From Alphaproteobacteria bacterium (GTDB lineage: Bacteria > Pseudomonadota > Alphaproteobacteria > Caulobacterales > Hyphomonadaceae): a stretch of DNA of 54,088 bases. The DNA is taken from NCBI GenBank assembly GCA_018830285.1, contig JAHJSB010000032.1, positions 1 to 54,088 on the forward strand, written 5' to 3'. Of this stretch, positions 1 through 6,767 are shown piece after piece. The number at the start of each line of letters is the position of its first letter. The first letter of the stretch is position 1. A model generated the notes under the pieces. The model saw nothing but the letters and a program-made list of their open reading frames with translations, made no database searches and was not told where the DNA came from. A program made the translations under genes and the position numbers.

Positions 1-86
1 GCGTTTGGAGGTATTGCGGCAGGCGGGGTCCAAACCCACTTAATGCATTGTTTTTATAGGGGTCTTGCGAAAGGCTCGTTCCACCA
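1..86. other. left window edge, no gene recognised
   Basis: No supported gene. Open frames here are antisense or tRNA-crossing shadows. If the tRNA-Pro fragment that follows is an attachment-site remnant, this stretch would be the last bases of the integrated element rather than host chromosome. That is an inference. Confidence 0.4.
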
Positions 87-140
87 ACTTTCTGGTTTGG
101 GACCAGAGGGTCGGAGGTTCGAATCCTCTCGCTCCGACCA
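87..140 (+). pseudogene. tRNA-Pro(UGG) 3' fragment, probable attachment-site remnant
   Basis: The stretch holds an anticodon stem (91-95 with 103-107) around a seven-base loop with anticodon TGG at 98-100. A T arm with TTCGAAT loop, a 3' acceptor strand, a discriminator A and an encoded CCA ending at 140 follow. The matching 5' acceptor strand (expected CGGAGCG) and the D arm are absent from the 86 bases upstream. Integrases that target tRNA genes rebuild the intact tRNA at one end and leave a copy of the 3' part at the other, so this is read as the distal attachment site of an element lying to the left. Confidence 0.7.
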
Positions 141-170
141 AAAACTTTCTCGAAGAGACGAGGCTGGCAG

Positions 171-479
171 ATGGACGCGCGGATCTACAAACCCCACAAG
201 AGCGCGATGACGTCTGGCCGTGGCAACACCAAAGCCTGGGTCCTTGAATTCGTGAATCCGGGTGCCCGGCGCAGTGCCGACCCCGTGATGGGCTGGACCA
301 GCATTGACGATACGTCCGGACAGGTCCGCCTCGAATTCGATACGCAGGAACAAGCGGTCGAATACGCCCAGCGCGAAGGCATGACGTTCCGCGTCGAAGA
401 AGCACGCGAGCGCAAGCGTCTGGTGAAATCTTATAGCGAGAATTTCTCGTTTGACCGCAAGCAGCCATGGACGCACTAA
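171..479 (+). CDS. NDUFS4-like accessory subunit of respiratory complex I
   Basis: This 102-residue protein matches the small ETC complex I subunit family (NDUFS4/18-kDa type) found in alphaproteobacteria and mitochondria. It binds the peripheral arm of NADH:ubiquinone oxidoreductase on the cytoplasmic side and has no catalytic centre. Family marks are ARIYKP near the N-terminus (3-8), WVLEF (23-27), DPVMGW (37-42) and a C-terminal RKQPWTH. The length is normal. As is usual in this group, the gene stands apart from the main nuo operon. It lies between the tRNA-Pro fragment and tRNA-Arg, directly outside the presumed insertion point. The family assignment is firm; the physiological role is taken from the family. 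Confidence 0.9.
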   Translation: MDARIYKPHKSAMTSGRGNTKAWVLEFVNPGARRSADPVMGWTSIDDTSGQVRLEFDTQEQAVEYAQREGMTFRVEEARERKRLVKSYSENFSFDRKQPWTH

Positions 480-495
480 GGCGCGTCACTGACGT

Positions 496-572
496 GGCCC
501 CTTAGCTCAACTGGATAGAGCACCGGACTTCTAATCCGACGGTTGCAGGTTCAAGTCCTGCAGGGGTCACCA
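496..572 (+). tRNA. tRNA-Arg(UCU)
   Basis: A complete cloverleaf: acceptor 496-502 pairs with 562-568 (one G-U), the anticodon loop reads CTTCTAA with anticodon TCT, the T loop is TTCAAGT, the discriminator is A and CCA is encoded at 570-572. Length 77. Confidence 0.95.
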
Positions 573-605
573 GCAGATTCCGGTGGCCCAAACTCCCAAA
601 TTCGA

Positions 606-640
606 AACAAAAAAAGGACCGGAGCGTTCGCCCCGGTCCC
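606..640 (-). terminator. intrinsic terminator of the aminotransferase gene
   Basis: A seven-base-pair GC stem (GGACCGG 616-622 with CCGGTCC 633-639) is flanked on the plus strand by an A run at 609-615. Read leftward this is a stem followed by U residues, placed 25 bases past the minus-strand stop at 665. Confidence 0.75.
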
Positions 641-664
641 TGCATTCTGATTCGTGACTGTTCG

Positions 665-1819
665 TCAGGCCGAAACGACTTCCGGCAAGGCCTTGCAGAA
701 GCGCTCGACGTCTTCGATCTTGCCCATCGAGACGCGCGTCCATTCATTATAGTCCATGTACTGGCCCCGGATGTAGACGCCCTTTTCCTTCATGGCCTGC
801 TGGACCGTGTTCGCTTCCTTGCCAGACTTGAAGTAGACGAAGTTCGTCTGCGACGGCAGCGACTCCAGACCCAGCACGCCGGTTGTTGCGAGAATCATCT
901 CCCGTGCCTCGACGATCTTGCCTTTGGAAAAATCGAGAAAGGCCATGTCATCATAGCTGCCGATGGCGGCCGCCAGGCCCACCCCCGAAATCCATGACAT
1001 GGACGTACTCTGTATTTTCGCGGCAGTTTCTGGCGACGAAATCGTGTATCCGACGCGAATGCCGGCCATGCCGTATATCTTGGAGAACGTGCGCGAAACG
1101 ATGACATTGTGCCCCTCCTTTACCAGGCCGATGCACGTGTTGCCGTCTGGATCATTCGCAAGTTCCATATACGCCTCGTCGACGAGAACCGTCGTCGTGG
1201 CGGACATGCGCTTGACCGCCGCCTTCAAGGTTTCAGGGTCCAATACCATGCCGGTCGGATTGTTCGGATTGCAGAGCTGAACGAGACCGGTCTCGCTGGT
1301 GACCTTTGCCTCCATTGCCGGCAGGTCGATACTCATGTCGGCTGCCAGTGGCACGCGGTCGATTTCCGCCATGCCCAGATTGACGGCATAGAGCGCCGTC
1401 GTATCCCAGAACAGGCGCGGTGCCACGATAGGACCCTTCTGACCGTAGATCAGCGCAATGGCACAAAGCGCCTCGCCTGACCCGGTTGTGATGGCGATCA
1501 TGTCGGGCGTCACACCGTGGCGCTCGGCAATCATTGCCGCGAGTTTCTTGCCAGCAATGTCCGGATAGTAGGCACCCTTCTTCCCGGCATATTCGATCAT
1601 TTTCAGGGCCGACGGCGCGGGTCCGTAAGGGTTTTCATTCCGTGACAACAGCGCGACGCCGCCACGCGGACCGAGCAGTTCAGGTTCTGCCGATGGCGCA
1701 CCCGCGGGAAACGCCGCCTGTGCCGCGGCAGTGCCGGACGTCGTGCACGCTGCCGCGCACGCAACCGATGCGCCAACCGCTCCGGTCAGGACCCAGCGTC
1801 GTGAAATATCAAATGCCAT
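665..1819 (-). CDS. Tat-exported HisC-like PLP aminotransferase
   Basis: A class I/II aminotransferase of the histidinol-phosphate type, preceded by a twin-arginine signal (SRRWVLTG, Arg7-Arg8, then an Ala-rich hydrophobic stretch). Catalytic marks in the 384-residue form are NENPYGP (61-67), CNPNNPTG (183-190), Asp214 of DEAY, and PLP lysine Lys247 in SRTFSK. The fold should therefore be loaded with cofactor in the cytoplasm and exported folded to the periplasm, possibly as a lipoprotein, since Cys residues lie in the signal region. The start at 1819 is preferred because GGGGA lies eight bases upstream; an in-frame ATG exists at 1837. It is last in a minus-strand run with a TSUP permease and a TonB receptor. 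The substrate is unknown; it is unlikely to be biosynthetic HisC because of its location. Confidence 0.85.
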   Translation of the reverse strand: MAFDISRRWVLTGAVGASVACAAACTTSGTAAAQAAFPAGAPSAEPELLGPRGGVALLSRNENPYGPAPSALKMIEYAGKKGAYYPDIAGKKLAAMIAERHGVTPDMIAITTGSGEALCAIALIYGQKGPIVAPRLFWDTTALYAVNLGMAEIDRVPLAADMSIDLPAMEAKVTSETGLVQLCNPNNPTGMVLDPETLKAAVKRMSATTTVLVDEAYMELANDPDGNTCIGLVKEGHNVIVSRTFSKIYGMAGIRVGYTISSPETAAKIQSTSMSWISGVGLAAAIGSYDDMAFLDFSKGKIVEAREMILATTGVLGLESLPSQTNFVYFKSGKEANTVQQAMKEKGVYIRGQYMDYNEWTRVSMGKIEDVERFCKALPEVVSA

Positions 1820-1891
1820 TGTGTGTTCCCCAGTCATTGGTTGGATGTTGATGGGGCTCCGGCCCCGAATAATCGGTCCAAGCCGCCCTGT

Positions 1892-2734
1892 TCAGGGCGC
1901 GAATGAATTGTACAAAACGATCGCAGACGTTGCGACGAGATAAATCCCGAATACGCGCTTCAGGGCTACGGCGTTGAGACTGTGCGCGGCCCGCGCCCCG
2001 AGGGGCGCGGTCAGGAAAGACATAACAGCAATTGCCAGAACGGCAATCACGTTCACGTAGCCGACCGAACCGAACGGAAGTCCCGGCTCGCCAAGCCCAA
2101 GTATGGCAAACCCGATTGCTCCGGGCACGGCGATGAGAACGCCGAAACCTGCAGCTGTCGCGACGGCCTGGTGGATGGACCGCCCGCACGCCGTCATCAC
2201 CATGACGGCAATCGTGCCGCCGCCAATTCCAAGGAGCGCTGAGAATGCTCCCAGGAATGTTGCGATCCCTGCGAGGAATGACCCACTCGGCATCTCTTTT
2301 GCGATAGCCTTTTTGGGCTGCAGGACGGGCGCAATGAAATGCACGCCCATCAGGAATACGCCAATCGAAAAAACCCACTTCAACGACCGGCCGTCCATGT
2401 AGCGCGCGATGATGATGCCAAGCACCGCACCGACAACGAGCCAGGGCGCCCAGTCACGGATAACCTTGAAGTCAACCGCCCCCCGTTGATGATGCGCATG
2501 CACCGACCGCGAAGAGGTGACGATAATGGTCGCGAGCGACGTGCCGATCGCGAGATGTGCAATGACGTCGCTTTCAACATTGAAAACGCTGAATGTGAGA
2601 AGGATGGCGGGAACGACAACGAAGCCCCCGCCGATTCCAAAGAGCCCCGCGACAAACCCGGCGACGATGCCGGCTGCAAGCAAGACTGCGATCAACTGGC
2701 TGACATGAGCCAGGTCGAGACTAGATAGTGACAT
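1892..2734 (-). CDS. TSUP (TauE/SafE) family membrane permease
   Basis: A 280-residue polytopic inner-membrane protein with the two family repeats, each carrying a GIGGG turn (33-37 and 169-173) in a hydrophobic hairpin. TSUP proteins move small sulfur-containing or organic anions such as sulfite, sulfoacetate or thiosulfate, often outward. Eight or so hydrophobic segments are visible. It lies 72 bases before the exported aminotransferase and 138 bases after the TonB receptor on the same strand, so joint transcription is plausible. Family membership is clear, while substrate and direction are not readable from sequence. Confidence 0.85.
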   Translation of the reverse strand: MSLSSLDLAHVSQLIAVLLAAGIVAGFVAGLFGIGGGFVVVPAILLTFSVFNVESDVIAHLAIGTSLATIIVTSSRSVHAHHQRGAVDFKVIRDWAPWLVVGAVLGIIIARYMDGRSLKWVFSIGVFLMGVHFIAPVLQPKKAIAKEMPSGSFLAGIATFLGAFSALLGIGGGTIAVMVMTACGRSIHQAVATAAGFGVLIAVPGAIGFAILGLGEPGLPFGSVGYVNVIAVLAIAVMSFLTAPLGARAAHSLNAVALKRVFGIYLVATSAIVLYNSFAP

Positions 2735-2782
2735 ATTTGGGTGCTTCTGGTTCTGTTGAATCGCTCAGGGATACGGTAGCCA

Positions 2783-2826
2783 CACTCCCTGCGACGAGGC
2801 AGGGAGTGGATGCATCCACTCCCTGC
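2783..2826. repeat. triple inverted-repeat element between receptor and TSUP genes
   Basis: Three copies of one ten-base unit alternate in orientation: CACTCCCTGC at 2783-2792, its exact complement at 2799-2808, and CACTCCCTGC again at 2817-2826. The last two form a perfect 28-base palindrome. The middle copy can pair with either neighbour, giving two mutually exclusive ten-base-pair hairpins. It sits in the 138 bases between the receptor stop and the TSUP start. No U run follows, so it is not a classical terminator. Confidence 0.8.
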
Positions 2827-2872
2827 GAATTCGCAATCTGCCCAAATTCCGGTCAGATTGAAGGCATCTGCA

Positions 2873-5497
2873 TCAGAAGCTCTTCGATGCCTTCAGATAG
2901 ACGAAGCCCCCCTGCCAATCGACGATTGAGTCGGAACGGTAGATCCGGCCGTTGCCCGTTTCCCTGAGGAGGTTGTAGTCGGCCTCATCCGGGTATTCGT
3001 CCGTTACGTTCCGGGCGCCGATGGTGAACTTCGTCGAATCGTCATAGGCGTAGGTCGCTTCGATATCGAACAGCACCTTTGCGCCGAATTCTTCAGTGAT
3101 CAGACCGCCCGGACAGCTGAATCCATCCGTATCGGCCCCCGTGAAGCACTGAGAAGCGGTTGACGAACCGAAGTAGTTTGCCCGGCCCATGAAAGTATAC
3201 GCACCGATCGAATGTGATGCCGTGAATGTGGCCCGGAATTCAGGCGTGCCATTCTCGAAGTCGAAAACGTCTTCTTCGCGGAACAAGCCATCAATGTTCA
3301 CTTTTTCCACCGAGAACGTGTTGTAGTTGGAACTCAGCGTAAGCGCCGTCGCACCTGCACTTCCCCATTCGGCCAGATAGGTTACGACGAGATCGACGCC
3401 TTCTGTCGAAGAATCAAACGCGTTCTGGAAGAACTGAACCGCGCCGATCGTATCGGCACCGGGTACGTTTGCCGCAAGCAATTCCGTCCGGATCTCGTCG
3501 GTGACCGTGATCGAGCGGGACGCATAGAATTGGTCCGAAATGTCGATCTTGTAGAAATCCAGTGTAACGCCCAATGGTCCGAAGCTTCCGGTTGCGCCGA
3601 GGGAATAGTTCGTCGACTCCTCCGGCTTAAGTTCCTGGGCACCAAGGAACAGGGAGACCGGATTGGACGCCGGGAAGAGGCCGGATGCAACGGGCTCGCC
3701 CGCCGGGAACCGGGTCGACACATTCGTCGTTGACAGCTGCCCGGGAGTCGGTGCCCTGAAGCCGGTACCAACCGAACCGCGCAGGTTGATGCTTGGCGCC
3801 ACAGACCAGCGCGCAGCGATTTTGCCATTCGTTGTTTCACCGAAGTCCGAATAGTTTTCGAACCGTCCGGCAACTTCCACAAAGAGTGATTGCGTCAGGT
3901 CAACCGCTGCACCGGCATAGACGCCGTAGCTGTCACGGTTGAATGATCCCGAATAGTCGGGCGAGTAGCCCGGGAAGCCGTTGGAGCCTACCCCGTTGAT
4001 CTGGTAGACGGGGTCGGACGAGTCCGAACAATCCAGTGTCGATCCATTGGCGATAACACTCAGGCCGGCAGCCGTGGGAGACATCGCATCACAAAACCCC
4101 CAAGGATCGGCGAATCCGTAGATCCCGGCAATGTAGGATTGCTCATCGCCGGGGACGGCTTCATAGCCTTCGTCGCGCCATTCCGCACCGAAGCTGAAGT
4201 CCACGGGGCTCGCGAACGCGGCCACCTTGTATTCGTAGCCGAAGTCAGCCGCTACGGCGACCTCGTCAGAAATTAGGTCACCCGGATGGAATGTGTTGGG
4301 CGAACCATCACCCAATGACGGGTTCACTGTATCCGTCAGTTTGTAATTGATCTGGTTCTTTCCGTAGCGCGCCGAGAAGTCGTAGCTGAAGACGGGCGAG
4401 AACTCGCCCTTGATGCCGCCAGTTGCGGAATAGTCGACAACATTACCGAAGAAGCGTGGCACGAAGCCAGCCGGGAAACGTTCGTCGAAACTGTAAGTCG
4501 AACCATCCTGGAGTCGGATCTCAGGTCCGTTCACCGAGTTTCCCGGGTAGCGAAAATTGAAATCGCCATCGCCTGACGAATTCGAATAGTTGGCAAAGCC
4601 ATACAATTCCTGCCCGCCGGGAAGCGTGTATCCCATGTTGACGAACGAGCGGAAGGCTTCGGCTTCCGGCTGTCCCCATAGCTGGACATTGCTCGTGTCG
4701 AAGTCGCCGCCGGGACCATAAAGGTAGGCCTTGTCCGGATTTGCCGCGACAAAAGCCGCCACGTCGAATGACGTTGTGGAATCCCATTGCTTGCCGCGGT
4801 TTGTCGGCTGGGACGATGTCCCCTCAAGACTGATATTGATGAATCCGTTGTCACCGAGGCCAAGTCCAATATTGCCCGCGATCAGGAGATCTTCGCCATC
4901 ACCTTCGTAGTATTGCCCTGCCTGAACAGTCAACGAGGCGCCGTCAGCCGAATCCTTCAGGATGAAGTTGATGACACCGGCGATCGCATCGGAACCGTAT
5001 TGCGCCGCAGCACCGTCACGCAGGATCTCGACCGTTTTCAGGGCCGATGCCGGGATCGTCGCGACATCCGGGCCTTGTGTGCCCGATCCGCCGATGGAAA
5101 CAAGCGCCGCGCGGTGACGGCGCTTGGAGTTGACGAGTACGAGCGTCTTGTCTGACGACAGACCCCGCAACGCGGCAGGACGGATGAATGTCGAACCGTC
5201 CGAGATCGGTTCACGACCGATGGTGTAAGACGGGACCAGCGTCTTGAGCACGTCATTGGTATCGGTGAAAGATACGTCGTTGATAGTGGATTCGTCGAGA
5301 ACGTCGATTGGCACGGCCGAATCGGCAACCGTGCGCGGCTTGCCGCGTGATCCCGTGACAGTGATGGTTTGCTGGACCGACAGCGCATCAGCGACGGCCA
5401 ATTCCTGCGTGAGAGCGACTTCCTGCGCGACTGCGGTCAGGCTGCCTGCGGCGACGAAGACCCCAGACATCAGATATGTTCGAAACGAACGTTTCAT
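2873..5497 (-). CDS. TonB-dependent outer-membrane receptor
   Basis: An 874-residue receptor with a Sec signal (cleavage near AVAQ, about residue 25), a TonB-box-like ITVTGSR segment, a plug domain and a long beta barrel ending in an aromatic residue (KSF). It imports a scarce ligand across the outer membrane using TonB energy. The ligand is not evident; the protein looks like the large CirA/BtuB-type receptors abundant in marine alphaproteobacteria. The gene follows an ANTAR regulator on the same strand, after a long leader of at least 190 bases with several hairpins, suggesting control by transcript antitermination. TSUP and the exported aminotransferase follow it. Confidence 0.9.
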   Translation of the reverse strand: MKRSFRTYLMSGVFVAAGSLTAVAQEVALTQELAVADALSVQQTITVTGSRGKPRTVADSAVPIDVLDESTINDVSFTDTNDVLKTLVPSYTIGREPISDGSTFIRPAALRGLSSDKTLVLVNSKRRHRAALVSIGGSGTQGPDVATIPASALKTVEILRDGAAAQYGSDAIAGVINFILKDSADGASLTVQAGQYYEGDGEDLLIAGNIGLGLGDNGFINISLEGTSSQPTNRGKQWDSTTSFDVAAFVAANPDKAYLYGPGGDFDTSNVQLWGQPEAEAFRSFVNMGYTLPGGQELYGFANYSNSSGDGDFNFRYPGNSVNGPEIRLQDGSTYSFDERFPAGFVPRFFGNVVDYSATGGIKGEFSPVFSYDFSARYGKNQINYKLTDTVNPSLGDGSPNTFHPGDLISDEVAVAADFGYEYKVAAFASPVDFSFGAEWRDEGYEAVPGDEQSYIAGIYGFADPWGFCDAMSPTAAGLSVIANGSTLDCSDSSDPVYQINGVGSNGFPGYSPDYSGSFNRDSYGVYAGAAVDLTQSLFVEVAGRFENYSDFGETTNGKIAARWSVAPSINLRGSVGTGFRAPTPGQLSTTNVSTRFPAGEPVASGLFPASNPVSLFLGAQELKPEESTNYSLGATGSFGPLGVTLDFYKIDISDQFYASRSITVTDEIRTELLAANVPGADTIGAVQFFQNAFDSSTEGVDLVVTYLAEWGSAGATALTLSSNYNTFSVEKVNIDGLFREEDVFDFENGTPEFRATFTASHSIGAYTFMGRANYFGSSTASQCFTGADTDGFSCPGGLITEEFGAKVLFDIEATYAYDDSTKFTIGARNVTDEYPDEADYNLLRETGNGRIYRSDSIVDWQGGFVYLKASKSF

Positions 5498-5893
5498 TTT
5501 ACTACCCCTTGCTTTGCGCTGCTTTCAGGCAACGCGACCCCATCCGCCAAAGCGGATTGATGAACCCTCCCCAGACTGATGATCGCCTTGCGATCCGCCG
5601 GAGGAGCCGATACGGGATCACTGCGATCCCGTTTTGAATTTTGAAAATGCGCTGAAGGCAGCGCTCACAATTGACCCACCGCTGGGTCACTTCCGGGGCT
5701 CATCATTGAACCTAGAAACATCAGGACCACTGAATGCAGTCGTTCAAACAAGAATCTTCAGATTTCAACGCTATGGCTGGCTCGGCGCACACGAATGATG
5801 CAGTGCAGCAATCAGCGCGCTCAATGAACCAGCACATAATACGGGGTGAGGCACGCCTGGACGCGCCACGTCACCGTGGGCGACTCCGGGAAT
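5498..5893 (-). promoter_or_regulatory. structured leader of the TonB receptor gene, candidate ANTAR target
   Basis: No gene is seen in these 396 bases. Read leftward, the RNA contains a hairpin at 5689-5672 with a six-base-pair stem (TGACCC/GGGTCA) and hexaloop AGCGGT, which has A at position 1 and G at position 4. Seven bases later comes a second hairpin at 5664-5649 (GCGCTG/CAGCGC) followed by ATTTTC, which resembles a short terminator. An eight-base-pair stem follows at 5632-5612. ANTAR proteins bind paired hairpins with A1/G4 hexaloops. Only the first hairpin fits that rule, so the assignment is tentative. Confidence 0.4.
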
Positions 5894-6502
5894 TCAAGGC
5901 AGCATATTGGCAATTGCGACGATTGTTTCGGCAATGTCCCGCACCGGCTTTCCGCGTGCCATCGCCATCTTCCGCAGGGCCTCATAGGCCGCATGCTCGC
6001 TGACACCGCGTTGCTCCATGAGCAAGCCCTTGGCCCGTTCGATAAGTTTTCGCGCCTCAAGATCGCTCTTCGTCTTCGTCAATTGCTTCAGTAGCGCGTC
6101 GGTCAATCGAAAGCGCTCAATGGCAACATCAATGACTGACGCAACACGATCGGCGACCAGTCCTTTTACGATATATCCGCTTGCCCCAGCGCGAACGGCG
6201 CGCCGGGCGAAATCATCCAGGTCCGTTTCCACGAAAACAGCTATTGGCATGGGCCGGACCCGCGACAGTTCCTCAATGGTCTTGATCATCGCATTGTCGG
6301 GCAATTGTCGGCTGATGATCAGAATGTCGACCGCCCGTGTATCGGTCGCCGACAAAATTGCGACAGTGGTCAATTCGCTGATCCGGCGTGCATTCGCTTT
6401 TCGGGCGAGCCCCGTATCAAATATTTTCAGGCGGTCCGCGTTGTCGTCCACAAGCAAAATTTCCATGGCGGTGCCCGGCATCGCCTGCTCATGCGAATTC
6501 AT
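5894..6502 (-). CDS. NasT-like ANTAR-domain RNA-binding response regulator
   Basis: A 202-residue protein with an N-terminal receiver-like domain (about 13-125) and a C-terminal ANTAR helical bundle (about 145-202, with ERAKGLLMEQRG and a conserved AY). ANTAR regulators bind leader RNA hairpins and prevent premature transcription termination. The receiver keeps the acidic patch (Asp19, Asp20) and Lys113, but the phosphoacceptor position, normally Asp in VIDLE, is Ser64 in ILIIS. It is thus a pseudo-receiver that cannot be phosphorylated in the normal way, so control by a partner protein (as NasS does for NasT) or ligand is more likely. No nitrate or NasS gene is nearby. The start at 6502 has GGAG seven bases upstream; a GTG at 6517 is possible. 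Confidence 0.85.
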   Translation of the reverse strand: MNSHEQAMPGTAMEILLVDDNADRLKIFDTGLARKANARRISELTTVAILSATDTRAVDILIISRQLPDNAMIKTIEELSRVRPMPIAVFVETDLDDFARRAVRAGASGYIVKGLVADRVASVIDVAIERFRLTDALLKQLTKTKSDLEARKLIERAKGLLMEQRGVSEHAAYEALRKMAMARGKPVRDIAETIVAIANMLP

Positions 6503-6767
6503 CGTGACTCCGAACACTTGTCCTGGCGAGGCAGGGCTTTCTAGTCTCGAATTCTGACATGAAAATGGTGTCCGCCCCGCTGGAAGATCGTTGAACTAAC
6601 TCGATGTTCGTGTGCGCCCGCTCAGAAATACAAGGCAATTCTGCGCAGATGGGCGAAGCAACCGCCGTCAGACGCATACTTGGGCATTTCAGCCTGAGCA
6701 TTGCCAACAACTTGGCTATCCCGGTAACTCTCCTGCAGACAGCGATGCGCTGGCGCGACGCTCAGTG

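Noticed and set aside
1-140. Complete tRNA-Pro gene
   Set aside because: The 5' acceptor strand and D arm are missing from the sequence upstream of the anticodon arm.
40-489. Minus-strand frames of 149 and 140 residues
   Set aside because: They are antisense to the complex I subunit and run through the tRNA-Pro fragment; their content is the usual tRNA/antisense artefact.
5612-5632. Plus-strand terminator (eight-base-pair stem then TTTGAATTTT)
   Set aside because: No plus-strand gene precedes it; it is more simply one of several hairpins of the minus-strand receptor leader.
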